DNA of 64,000 bases, from the NCBI RefSeq assembly GCF_000315055.1, contig NZ_BAER01000138.1, positions 1 through 64,000 on the forward strand. The letters are read 5' to 3'. The notes beneath the pieces are model-generated. The model did no database searches and had not been told where the DNA came from. It saw only the letters and a program-made list of their open reading frames with translations. Below, one piece after another: positions 37,236-45,974 of this stretch. The position numbers and the translations under genes are program-made. Position 1 is the stretch's first letter. Each line of letters starts with the position of its first letter. The stretch comes from Paraglaciecola polaris LMG 21857 (GTDB taxonomy: Bacteria > Pseudomonadota > Gammaproteobacteria > Enterobacterales > Alteromonadaceae).

Positions 37236-38303
37236 TTAAGGCTGGATCTGTTGCAAAAGGCCTTTAGGCACAAAAGTACTGGCTGCGGCGATCACGCTGT
37301 TATCATCAATTGATACCACTCGACTATTGATTTTCACCCCTCTATTGGTCGCGACTAATGTGCCGGTCAGGATGTAATCCATTTCAGTTTGTCCTTGCAG
37401 TTTTTGGCCATCTCGCGAGAGTGCTAAATCTCCCATAGCGGACACGTCTATGTGTTTAGTTAGCTTAAAGTCCACCACATTAACCCCGTACTGAGGTAAT
37501 TCAGTGGCCAAGGCTTCGGCAAACTGATTACCTAAACTGCTGGAGCTACGCAACGTCTCGTCAAAATCGACAAAACTAGCCACGCCTACTCGCACGCCTT
37601 CTAGTGCACTGAATTTCGCTAACTTTCCAGCTAATTGCTGAGCATAATCGGTAAGCTGAATTTTACTGTTCGCAAAAATGCCGCTATTGCGACTAACATA
37701 ATGTGAGGACGCAACCGAGCGTGCTTCAGCATTCATTACGCTATCTTCCCCTTGCAATCCTGAAACATTATTTAACTTGCTGTAGCGCACCGTTCTGGCG
37801 AGTTTCTGTAGTTCATTCATCAAATACTTAAGTTCTTCAGGAGATTCGGTTAATGATGCTAATGGGTTTATAGATTGAATTTGATTGTCCGCATTACTTT
37901 TCGTGTTGCCACCAGTTGAAGCTGGCATATTTTGCTTATTGTCTCCCATCAAAATGCCTTCGGGCTGATTTTCGGCATACTGCGGTTGACCTTGCATATA
38001 CTGCTCTAACGACGGCGACGTGCCAATAACTGATAGATTACTTAACGCATCAATCAAGAATGCTAAATCCTCTTCACTCTTAACTAGCCTTTCGAGCGCT
38101 GGCTTTTGTGTTTCCCATTCAATTTTTTGTTGTTCGAGCATGCTTTTTAATTCAATGTATTGCGGATCACTGGTATCCACTGCAATTTCGTCTTGATCTT
38201 TAAACATCGAACAACCTGCGAGCGTAACTAAAACGATTGCGAGACTGCAGTGCATCAACACACTGCGAGGTAAAAAAGTGAAACACAGATTATATTTATT
38301 CAC
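37236..38303 (-). CDS. FlgO-domain lipoprotein with N-terminal helical module
   Basis: Largest of three FlgO-family proteins in a row. The lipobox is V-T-L-A-G-C. A helical segment after it contains E-W-E-T-Q-K-P-A-L-E-R-L-x3-E-x2-L-x2-L-I-x2-L, strongly similar to the SPOR lipoprotein at 31109. The C-terminal ~140 residues are the FlgO domain (V-G-V-A-S-F-V-D-F, L-G-N-Q-F-A-E-A-L, D-Y-I-L-T-G-T-L). In Vibrio, FlgO is an outer-membrane lipoprotein of the flagellar base. Here the setting is a pilus cluster. Start is uncertain: GTG 38312 and ATG 38255 are also in frame. GTG 38303 gives a Lys/Arg-containing signal peptide and has GAG about eight bases upstream. Confidence 0.78.
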   Translation of the reverse strand: MNKYNLCFTFLPRSVLMHCSLAIVLVTLAGCSMFKDQDEIAVDTSDPQYIELKSMLEQQKIEWETQKPALERLVKSEEDLAFLIDALSNLSVIGTSPSLEQYMQGQPQYAENQPEGILMGDNKQNMPASTGGNTKSNADNQIQSINPLASLTESPEELKYLMNELQKLARTVRYSKLNNVSGLQGEDSVMNAEARSVASSHYVSRNSGIFANSKIQLTDYAQQLAGKLAKFSALEGVRVGVASFVDFDETLRSSSSLGNQFAEALATELPQYGVNVVDFKLTKHIDVSAMGDLALSRDGQKLQGQTEMDYILTGTLVATNRGVKINSRVVSIDDNSVIAAASTFVPKGLLQQIQP

Positions 38304-38358
38304 TATAAACACTCAACTATCTGATTAATTGCCATAATATCCATCGTCCAATCTCGTC

Positions 38359-39027
38359 TTAGCTTTTTTCACTTTGCTTGAATTTAAGACTGATACCGGA
38401 ATTACCCTGGCTACCGTGCAACGCGTTTACTACACTGGCAGGAATAAAGCCTTGGGCACTTGATAGTACTTTTTTAGTATCAATAGACACCATACGAGCA
38501 TTCACTATTACACCATCTTGGTGCTTAACCATAGTACCGCCCATGACATACTGTACTGGCATATCAGGGTTTAGCTCTTCGTAATCACGACTGAAGTTGA
38601 AATCGCCTGATGGGGTAACGCGAATGTAATCTGAGCTTTTGAAGTCCAAAACATTTAGCCCAAACTGATGTAGTTCATGCATGAAGCTTTCAGCCAACTG
38701 ATTGCCTAATAAGTCCGTTTCGTCAAAATTACCATCTAGGTAAACGAAACTAGTGACACCGATATCCATACTGTTATCGGGTGTGTCCATATTGGCAATT
38801 AACTCTTGCATTATCCCCTGTACATAGTGATTTACGTCACCCACTTCCACACGCTTGTAAATGTCAGACATGCGCTGGTTATTAAAGCGACTGCCTTGAG
38901 GCATGTTCAGTTCAACTGGACTATTAGCGGATTTATCTTCCACGTCCTCATCATTTGAGAAAAAACTTGAACAAGACGTGCTGAATAAACAAATTAGCGG
39001 CACAGCGAAAAGGTTTGTAGTTTTCAT
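38359..39027 (-). CDS. FlgO-domain lipoprotein
   Basis: Second FlgO-family protein, about 222 residues from ATG 39027, which is preceded by AGTGAG; GTG 39039 is a further in-frame start. The signal peptide ends F-S-T-S-C, an imperfect lipobox. The FlgO domain occupies most of the mature chain: I-G-V-T-S-F-V-Y-L-D, L-L-G-N-Q-L-A-E-S-F, V-L-D-F-K-S-S-D-Y-I-R-V and Y-V-M-G-G-T-M-V. It is very similar in plan to its two neighbours, which implies tandem duplication followed by divergence. Confidence 0.78.
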   Translation of the reverse strand: MKTTNLFAVPLICLFSTSCSSFFSNDEDVEDKSANSPVELNMPQGSRFNNQRMSDIYKRVEVGDVNHYVQGIMQELIANMDTPDNSMDIGVTSFVYLDGNFDETDLLGNQLAESFMHELHQFGLNVLDFKSSDYIRVTPSGDFNFSRDYEELNPDMPVQYVMGGTMVKHQDGVIVNARMVSIDTKKVLSSAQGFIPASVVNALHGSQGNSGISLKFKQSEKS

Positions 39028-39042
39028 GATTAAACTCACTTT

Positions 39043-39627
39043 TTATAATGACGAGCGATAAAGCTTGTTATGCTTTATTTGGATTTGATTGGCGTTCAAT
39101 CCAATAACGCTATTCGGAATATTATCTGACACCGCAGCGATAACGGTTCCCTCGCGCAAATCCAATAACCGGGCATTAACCGTAGTCGTTTGATTGCCTT
39201 GCAGTAGAGTTCCCACGACCATATAACGCACATTAATGTCTTTACTGATGTCGGCACTATCACGACTGAGTAATCGCTCGTGATCCTTAAACAATTGCAC
39301 CTGATTAGCTGCGCGTATCTCCACTACGTTAAAACCTCGCTGTGTCGATACAGTTAACATACTCTCTTGTAACTGCAGGCCAAGCATATTCAAAGAATGA
39401 TTAGCTTGAGACAGTGCTAGGCTTTCTAGTTCAGTAAAACTCACCACCGCCAAATTCCCGTATTCAATAGGCGGCAAGTTACCGAACAGCCTATTTGCGA
39501 CTTGCTCTGTGTGCATTAATAAAGGCTCTTCGGCCACAACCTGCCCTACTTCGGCATCTTCTTGCCATGAAGGTAGATGGGAACACCCCATTAAAGAAAG
39601 TAACAATAGGCTTAATAAGATCTTCAA
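39043..39627 (-). CDS. FlgO-domain lipoprotein
   Basis: First gene of the FlgO trio, 194 residues from TTG 39627. That start has GGAG eight bases upstream and yields a normal lipoprotein signal peptide ending L-L-S-L-M-G-C. A GTG at 39654 is in frame but would add nine residues before the signal sequence and has no ribosome site. The FlgO domain shows V-V-S-F-T-E-L-E-S-L, N-V-V-E-I-R and Y-M-V-V-G-T-L-L-Q-G. It lies about 130 bases downstream of the glyA terminator. The three proteins could form a mixed ring or scaffold in the outer membrane. Confidence 0.78.
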   Translation of the reverse strand: MKILLSLLLLSLMGCSHLPSWQEDAEVGQVVAEEPLLMHTEQVANRLFGNLPPIEYGNLAVVSFTELESLALSQANHSLNMLGLQLQESMLTVSTQRGFNVVEIRAANQVQLFKDHERLLSRDSADISKDINVRYMVVGTLLQGNQTTTVNARLLDLREGTVIAAVSDNIPNSVIGLNANQIQIKHNKLYRSSL

Positions 39628-39757
39628 AACATCTGCTCCGCTTTCGGTGCCCACTGAGGTTAGGCATACGCATTGAATACGCTAATTTTTGGTCAAAGCG
39701 TCAAAAAACGGCGCTTAAACTGTTCATACTAACGGTTTCAGCAAATTTCAGGCCATA

Positions 39758-39792
39758 AAAAAATCCGCTGAGGAAACCTCAACGGATTTTTA
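39758..39792 (-). terminator. Terminator after glyA
   Basis: AAAAATCCGCTGAGG (39758-39772) and CCTCAACGGATTTTT (39776-39790 plus A/T flank) form a long stem with one C/A mismatch and a 3-base loop. On the minus strand it ends in a T run. Confidence 0.88.
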
Positions 39793-39877
39793 TGATTAGA
39801 ACGCAATTTGTAAGCAACTTAGCAATTGACGTCGAACATTGGTGTTCGACCTCAAATACTCATTACCGAAATTAGTT

Positions 39878-41134
39878 TTAGCCGTAAACGGGGAACTCAC
39901 CGCAAAGGGCCAGTACTTCACCTTTTATGCGTTCGATGACTGATTCGTCTTCGATGTTGTCGATAACATCACAAATCCAAGTCGCCACTTGCTTCGCTTG
40001 GGCTTCTTTGAAACCACGGCGGGTGATGGCCGGAGAACCGATACGTAAACCACTGGTCACAAACGGAGAGCGTGGGTCGTTTGGTACTGAGTTTTTGTTT
40101 ACTGTGATGTTTGCGCGGCCTAGGGCTGCATCCGCATCTTTACCTGTGATGTCTTTCGCAATCAAATCAAGTAAGAACAAATGATTGTCAGTGCCACCAG
40201 ATACTATGTTGTAACCGCGTTCTTGCATCACGCTAACCATTGCCTTGGCGTTAACTAAGACTTGCTGTTGGTATTCTTTAAAATCTGGTTGTAGTGCTTC
40301 TTTAAAGGCAACGGCTTTAGCCGCGATCACGTGGCACAAAGGACCCCCTTGATTACCAGGGAATACTGAGCTGTTGAGCTTTTTATAGATAGCTTCATCA
40401 CCACAGGCTGATAAAATCAAGCCACCACGTGGGCCCGCTAAGGTTTTATGGGTTGTGGTAGTGACAACGTGTGCGTGCGGTAACGGGTTAGGATACAACC
40501 CTGCTGCGACTAAGCCCGCTACGTGAGCCATATCCACTAACAAGTATGCACCTACTTTGTCCGCAATTTCGCGGAAACGCTGCCAATCGACAATGCCTGA
40601 GTATGCAGAAAAGCCACCGATGATCATTTTCGGTTTGTGTTCAACCGCTAGTGCTTCCACTACGTCGTAATCAATTTTGCCGGTTTGCTCATCGATACCG
40701 TACTGTACTGCATTATAGGTTTTACCAGAGAAGCTAACGTGGGCCCCGTGGGTCAAGTGACCACCGTGCGCTAAGCTCATGCCTAGTACGGTATCACCAG
40801 CTTCAAGTAACGCCATAAATACCGCTGAGTTAGCTTGAGAGCCAGAATGAGGTTGTACGTTTGCGTAGTCACAACCGAATAATTGATTTGCCCGAGCAAT
40901 GGCTAGATCTTCTGCCACGTCTACGTATTCACAGCCGCCGTAATAGCGTTTGTGTGGGTAACCTTCAGCGTATTTATTGGTTAACTGTGAACCTTGGGCT
41001 TCAAGCACCCGGGGACTACAGTAGTTTTCAGAGGCGATCAGCTCAATGTGATCTTCTTGGCGCTGGGTTTCTTGCGCGATAGCTTGACTCAATTCGGGAT
41101 CAAAATCGGCAATATTCATGTCACGTGATAACAT
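39878..41134 (-). CDS. glyA: Serine hydroxymethyltransferase
   Basis: Pyridoxal-phosphate enzyme interconverting serine and glycine with tetrahydrofolate; main source of one-carbon units. The 418-residue protein has [15 protein letters not shown]-x-x-R-Y-Y-G-G-C and the PLP-lysine motif [14 protein letters not shown]. It is transcribed alone. An in-frame ATG five codons later (M-N-I-A-D) is an alternative start. Confidence 0.98.
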   Translation of the reverse strand: MLSRDMNIADFDPELSQAIAQETQRQEDHIELIASENYCSPRVLEAQGSQLTNKYAEGYPHKRYYGGCEYVDVAEDLAIARANQLFGCDYANVQPHSGSQANSAVFMALLEAGDTVLGMSLAHGGHLTHGAHVSFSGKTYNAVQYGIDEQTGKIDYDVVEALAVEHKPKMIIGGFSAYSGIVDWQRFREIADKVGAYLLVDMAHVAGLVAAGLYPNPLPHAHVVTTTTHKTLAGPRGGLILSACGDEAIYKKLNSSVFPGNQGGPLCHVIAAKAVAFKEALQPDFKEYQQQVLVNAKAMVSVMQERGYNIVSGGTDNHLFLLDLIAKDITGKDADAALGRANITVNKNSVPNDPRSPFVTSGLRIGSPAITRRGFKEAQAKQVATWICDVIDNIEDESVIERIKGEVLALCGEFPVYG

Positions 41135-41300
41135 CAGGTCTCCTCAGGGGCGCCCGCTACACTTGCTTAATAGAAATAGCTAAACCGTTACGCTGTGGTC
41201 TATCAAGAATCAACATTCTCAACAGACACTTAACGCCATGGCTGCAAATTCCATCAAACGCAATGCTACGCTGGCTATTTAAGTGCTTAAAAGAGCGCAC

Positions 41301-41328
41301 ATTCTAGTCATTTTGCACTTTTTGTACA
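41301..41328 (-). promoter_or_regulatory. Sigma-70 promoter candidate for glyA
   Basis: On the minus strand TGTACA (41328 to 41323), 16 bases and TAGAAT (41306 to 41301), followed by a GC-rich discriminator. The leader would be about 160 bases long, which leaves room for regulator sites not identified here. Confidence 0.4.
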
Positions 41329-41372
41329 TAGCTTTTATGCAATCTTCTATAACCGAATAATGTAAAGAAGGA

Positions 41373-41393
41373 TCACCACTGTTTAAGTGGTGA
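41373..41393 (-). terminator. Hairpin after the Gfo/Idh gene
   Basis: TCACCACT / AGTGGTGA (41373-41380, 41386-41393) with a 5-base loop lies 11 bases past the stop codon. The following minus-strand tail is ATCCTTCTTT, only partly U-rich. Confidence 0.5.
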
Positions 41394-41403
41394 ACCAGTC
41401 AGC

Positions 41404-42414
41404 CTACACGCACTCTGCGTCAGGGGTGAATTTCAGGCCAATTTGGCGACGAATTTCATCCATGGTTTGCATCACAGCAAGGCTGTCGTGATGGGGCATG
41501 TATTCACTGCAAATTTGCTTTTTGGCAATCATATTCATGGCTTCTTCAATTTGATATTCAAAGCCGTTAATGCGGTGGGCAAATTCAATTACTTCATCTT
41601 GCATATCTTCTTGCTGCAATATCGCTTTATTACCGTTCCAGAACATATACGGCAAAACAATGCGCCCTTTGCTGCCCATTAAGGTCATAGAGTTACTCGC
41701 CTGGGCGGCAATCGTACAGGTAAACTGGGCGAAGCGCCCTGATGGATAACGCATGTTGACCAGCGTATTTTCATCTACCTGATGGTTGCCAAAGTCACTC
41801 ATTGCTCGAATTTCACTTGGGTGTTCTTGCATGAATAATTGGCTCAGAGTAATGCTATACACGCCTAAATCGAGTAACGCCCCGCCCCCTAGATTTGGGT
41901 CGTGCAGGCGGTGCCCTTGCTCATCACCAAAAGCAAAACCAATATCCGAGCAAATATATTGCAGTTCACCGATGCGTCCCTCATCAAGCCACAGTTGCAC
42001 TTGTTCGAAACACGGCATAAAGCGGCTCCACAATCCTTCTTGCAGCAATAAGTTTTTTTCTTTGGCTAAGGCTATTAACTGTTCCGTTTGCGCAGCATTG
42101 ATGGTCAGTGGTTTTTCCATGAGTACATGTTTGCCCGCCTCTAAGCACATTTTGGCCTGCTGATAATGCAAGCTCTGGGGCGTAGCAATGTAAACTACAT
42201 CCACCTTGTCATCACTCAGTAGCCCTTCATAGCTGCCATAGGCTATAGGCGTGTTCTGCTTTTGGGTAGCATATTTGTCAGCAAACGCTTGCGCCTTAAT
42301 AAGACTGCGACTGGCCACGGCATAGAGTGAGCCTTGTGTTGAAGGAACTAACGCGTCAGCGAACATATCTGCGATTGAGCCAGGGCCGATAATGCCCCAA
42401 TTAAGTGATGTCAT
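41404..42414 (-). CDS. Gfo/Idh/MocA family oxidoreductase
   Basis: NAD(P)-dependent sugar or polyol oxidoreductase of 336 residues. The N-terminal Rossmann fold opens W-G-I-I-G-P-G-S-I-A. The family motif E-K-P-L-T-I-N (residues about 98-104) carries the catalytic lysine, and the C-terminal alpha/beta domain follows from about 125 with G-G-G-A-L-L-D-L-G-V-Y. The substrate cannot be predicted. It resembles trans-dihydrodiol dehydrogenase-like members. It is not in an obvious operon. Confidence 0.9.
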   Translation of the reverse strand: MTSLNWGIIGPGSIADMFADALVPSTQGSLYAVASRSLIKAQAFADKYATQKQNTPIAYGSYEGLLSDDKVDVVYIATPQSLHYQQAKMCLEAGKHVLMEKPLTINAAQTEQLIALAKEKNLLLQEGLWSRFMPCFEQVQLWLDEGRIGELQYICSDIGFAFGDEQGHRLHDPNLGGGALLDLGVYSITLSQLFMQEHPSEIRAMSDFGNHQVDENTLVNMRYPSGRFAQFTCTIAAQASNSMTLMGSKGRIVLPYMFWNGNKAILQQEDMQDEVIEFAHRINGFEYQIEEAMNMIAKKQICSEYMPHHDSLAVMQTMDEIRRQIGLKFTPDAECV

Positions 42415-42562
42415 GTTACTCCTTCATCTGAATGGTGCGCCACGTGGCATACGTCGGCGAAAGTAAATTAAACCTGTTGCGAGCTTTTGCTGCCAGGCTA
42501 CCGTGATTGAGTGCTCCGCCTATGGGCACTCAGTTTGTGGCGATGACTCGCACGGGCATCGG

Positions 42563-43867
42563 TTAAGGGTTAGAAAGTCGATACATCAGAACCGCTGTTT
42601 TCTCGATGTTTTGCTTAAACGTGGTCATGTCGGCGACTTCATCTTTGGTGTGACCCCCCTTGCCCATCAAGCCTAAGCCGTCAATGGCCATTTTGACATG
42701 CCCTGCGGTAAACGAAATATCGGCCGCTCCTGCATTACGAGGGTTAACGGCTGTTACTGGGCCATAACCTAAGTCCACGCTTACCTGACTGTATTGGGCA
42801 AGCAACGACTTATTACCCTTGGTTTCTTTCATCGGAGGGTAACCTTCGTCAAAGCTAAACGTTGCATTCGTTTGCGCTAGGTGCTGGCCAACAATATTCT
42901 GCATGATTTTTTGTGCTTGTATAAGCTGCTCGGTAGATGCCGCACGTAAGCCACCTTTAACCGTGGCATTTTGCGCAACCACATTGGTTTTACCAAAAGC
43001 ACTGACGTCATCTCCGCCATTGCTCTGATCCACCCGTGTACCACCAGCAATCACCCCAGGGTTAAAACTGAGTAAAGGTAAGTCGGCTAACTGCAAACGA
43101 AAAGCCTGTAAAATACGCGCCATCTCAAATATTGCCCCGTCGCCGACTTTATCGGTAAATATTTGCGAAGAATGGGCGGCATTACCTGACGTACTTACCT
43201 GCCACGTTGCCGCACCGCGTCTTGCGGTAACTGCGGTTTGAATATCGCCGTCGGCGTCTTCAAACCCAAGGGCAACATCCGCCCATATTGCTGCATCTAT
43301 CAAGGCCTTTTTTGATTTCGCCAATGGACGACCGCTGGACTCTTCATCTCCGGTCAGCACCACTTTAATATTTAAGCGTTGTAACATGCCTTGCGCTTTT
43401 AACGATTTGATGGCCGCTAGCATGATCACATTACCGCCTTTCATATCAGAAATACCCGGACCCGCAATGTGCTCGCTATTTATCTCTTTGGTCTGTTGAA
43501 AGCTGTCATTTTTGGCGAAAACCGTGTCTAAGTGGCCAATCAGCAATAATTTTTGCCCTTTGGGATGTGTTTTCGACTCATAGGTTGCGACCAAGTGCCC
43601 AGCGCGATTAAATTCACTGCCATCGACCCACTCGGTTTTAAAACCAAGGGCGTCATATTCGTCTCTAAGTATCTCCCCCACCTTCTTAACACCAGCAAAA
43701 TTCATGGTCCCGCTATTGATATTAACCGTTTTGATCAACAAAGCTTTGGCGCTATCTAGCTCTTGGCCTGCTTGGGTAACCAAGGCATTTTCGACTAAGC
43801 GACTCGCGAATACAGGTTGGCAAGTCAGCCCAGCACAAATAATGAAAACAGCTGATTTTTTTAACAT
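42563..43867 (-). CDS. Exported M20 family metallopeptidase (glutamate carboxypeptidase-like)
   Basis: Zinc hydrolase of 434 residues with a signal peptide (about 1-21, ending V-F-A-S), so probably periplasmic. The metal-binding and catalytic motifs are G-H-L-D-T-V-F (His and Asp), D-M-K-G-G, G-D-E-E-S-S-G-R with the general-base Glu, and a late G-L-G-L-M-G-K-G-G-H-T containing the last His ligand. The middle dimerisation domain (about 210-330) is present. M20 enzymes of this kind remove C-terminal glutamate from peptides or folates. It is divergent to ettA. Confidence 0.9.
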   Translation of the reverse strand: MLKKSAVFIICAGLTCQPVFASRLVENALVTQAGQELDSAKALLIKTVNINSGTMNFAGVKKVGEILRDEYDALGFKTEWVDGSEFNRAGHLVATYESKTHPKGQKLLLIGHLDTVFAKNDSFQQTKEINSEHIAGPGISDMKGGNVIMLAAIKSLKAQGMLQRLNIKVVLTGDEESSGRPLAKSKKALIDAAIWADVALGFEDADGDIQTAVTARRGAATWQVSTSGNAAHSSQIFTDKVGDGAIFEMARILQAFRLQLADLPLLSFNPGVIAGGTRVDQSNGGDDVSAFGKTNVVAQNATVKGGLRAASTEQLIQAQKIMQNIVGQHLAQTNATFSFDEGYPPMKETKGNKSLLAQYSQVSVDLGYGPVTAVNPRNAGAADISFTAGHVKMAIDGLGLMGKGGHTKDEVADMTTFKQNIEKTAVLMYRLSNP

Positions 43868-44140
43868 AGCACTCTCTTTTAAAACTCAAGGATAAGGCAA
43901 ATACTACGCGAGAGACATCAGGGATGCACATCGAATTTTGTCAAATAATGTGTGCCGTTTACGGCTGCTTTTTTAGCCCCGCGTAACAGCGAAATGTTAT
44001 GTCATATCAACAAGATATTTCTCACCTAAACGTGCTTAAATGGCCCAAAGCAGACAAATCAAAAAATAGTCGTCCCTTAGGCTTTCATCACCTATGCCCA
44101 GTGTTTACAATAGGCCAAATTTTATGGAGTAATTTACATC

Positions 44141-45808
44141 ATGGCGCAATACGTATATAGCATGAATCGCGTGGGCAAAATCGTGCCCCCGAACAAGTTT
44201 ATTCTTAAAGACATTTCCCTCAGTTTCTTCCACGGTGCCAAAATTGGCGTATTGGGGGTAAACGGTTCAGGTAAATCGACCCTGCTCAAAATTATGGCCG
44301 GTATCGATAAGGAAATCGAAGGAGAAGCCATTCCACAAGCGGGCTTAAAAATTGGTTACTTGCCCCAAGAGCCGCAACTAGATCAAAGTAAAGATGTGCG
44401 CGGTAATATCGAAGAAGCCGTGGCTGATGTGGTACACGCACTTAAACGCATAGAAGAAGTCTACGCCGCATACGCCGAAGAAGATGCTGATTTTGACGCC
44501 CTAGCCAAAGAGCAAGGTGAGTTAGAAGCGATTATTCAAAGCAAAGACGGCCATAACCTAGACAATGCCCTTGAGCGTGCCGCCGATGCCCTGCGTTTAC
44601 CGCCTTGGGACGCCGACGTCAGTAAATTGTCTGGTGGTGAGCGCCGCCGCGTTGCTCTGTGTCGTTTATTACTTGAAAAGCCTGATATGTTGCTGCTCGA
44701 TGAGCCAACCAACCACTTGGACGCAGAATCGGTTGCTTGGTTAGAACGCTTCTTACACGATTACGAAGGTACCGTTGTGGCCATTACCCATGACCGTTAT
44801 TTCTTGGATAACGTCGCAGGTTGGATCCTCGAGCTTGACCGTGGCCAAGGTATTCCATGGGAAGGCAACTACTCCTCTTGGTTAGAGCAAAAAGACGCTC
44901 GTTTAAAACAAGAAGAAAAAACCGAAAGTGCCCGCCAGAAATCGATTAAAACCGAATTAGAATGGGTGCGTTCCAATGCTAAAGGTCGTCAATCAAAAAG
45001 CAAAGCCCGTATGGCACGTTTTGAAGAGCTCAGCACTGGCGATTACCAAAAGCGTAACGAAACCAACGAACTGTTTATCCCGCCGGGAGAGCGTTTGGGC
45101 GAACAGGTTATTGAAGTCAATAATTTGCGTAAAAGCTACGGCGAGCGCTTATTGATCGACGATTTAACCTTTGCTATGCCAAAAGGCGCTATCGTCGGGA
45201 TAGTCGGACCCAACGGCGCGGGTAAATCAACTCTGTTCAGAATGTTAAGTGGCGAAGAACAAGCAGATTCCGGCGACGTCATAGTCGGTAAAACTGTGAA
45301 ACTTGCCAGTGTCGACCAGTTCCGCGACCACATGGATGGCAACAATACTGTTTATAAAGAAATTTCTGATGATTCAGACATCATTCGTATCGGTAACTTC
45401 GAGTTAAATAGCCGCGCCTATTGCAGCCGTTTTAACTTCAAAGGAAACGACCAACAAAAATTCATCAAAGATTTATCTGGCGGTGAACGTAACCGCGTAC
45501 ATTTAGCCAAATTACTCAAGGCTGGCGGCAATGTGCTGTTACTCGATGAACCGACCAATGACTTAGATGTGGAAACGTTACGGGCGCTCGAAAATGCATT
45601 ATTAGAGTTCCCCGGTTGCGCCATGGTTATTTCCCATGATCGTTGGTTCTTAGACCGAATTGCCACCCATATCATGGATTACCGTGACGAAGGAAAAATT
45701 AATTTCTTCGCGGGTAACTACTCTGAGTACACCACTTGGCTTAAAGAAACCCAAGGCAAAGATGTCGTTGAACCTCATCGCTTGAAGTACAAAAAAATCA
45801 GTAAATAG
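44141..45808 (+). CDS. ettA: Energy-dependent translational throttle protein EttA
   Basis: ABC-F ATPase that binds the ribosomal E site and gates the first peptide bond according to the ATP/ADP ratio. Length 555 residues, the same as E. coli EttA. Two ATP-binding cassettes are present: Walker A G-V-N-G-S-G-K-S-T at about 39-47 with signature L-S-G-G-E-R-R-R, and G-P-N-G-A-G-K-S-T at about 355 with D-L-S-G-G-E-R-N-R. The family's P-site interaction linker lies between (about 250-310). There are no membrane helices. Confidence 0.97.
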   Translation: MAQYVYSMNRVGKIVPPNKFILKDISLSFFHGAKIGVLGVNGSGKSTLLKIMAGIDKEIEGEAIPQAGLKIGYLPQEPQLDQSKDVRGNIEEAVADVVHALKRIEEVYAAYAEEDADFDALAKEQGELEAIIQSKDGHNLDNALERAADALRLPPWDADVSKLSGGERRRVALCRLLLEKPDMLLLDEPTNHLDAESVAWLERFLHDYEGTVVAITHDRYFLDNVAGWILELDRGQGIPWEGNYSSWLEQKDARLKQEEKTESARQKSIKTELEWVRSNAKGRQSKSKARMARFEELSTGDYQKRNETNELFIPPGERLGEQVIEVNNLRKSYGERLLIDDLTFAMPKGAIVGIVGPNGAGKSTLFRMLSGEEQADSGDVIVGKTVKLASVDQFRDHMDGNNTVYKEISDDSDIIRIGNFELNSRAYCSRFNFKGNDQQKFIKDLSGGERNRVHLAKLLKAGGNVLLLDEPTNDLDVETLRALENALLEFPGCAMVISHDRWFLDRIATHIMDYRDEGKINFFAGNYSEYTTWLKETQGKDVVEPHRLKYKKISK

Positions 45809-45857
45809 TCTAGGCTAAAGTCGATATTAACGACCTTTTTAGTCAACCTGATGTAAG

Positions 45858-45890
45858 AGTCGCTGAGGATAACCCGATGCGGCTTTTTTA
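45858..45890 (+). terminator. Terminator after ettA
   Basis: AGTCGC (45858-45863) pairs with GCGGCT (45879-45884), with one G-U pair in the RNA, followed by TTTTTT and further T-rich sequence. The loop holds a small GG/CC inner pairing. The stem is short but the tail is good. Confidence 0.55.
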
Positions 45891-45974
45891 TTTATCCCTC
45901 TAGCTTGAAATAACTGTAAAACCGTGCAAAATCGCCAAAAGATCAAGAAGGGTACGTACACCCTCTACTAACGG

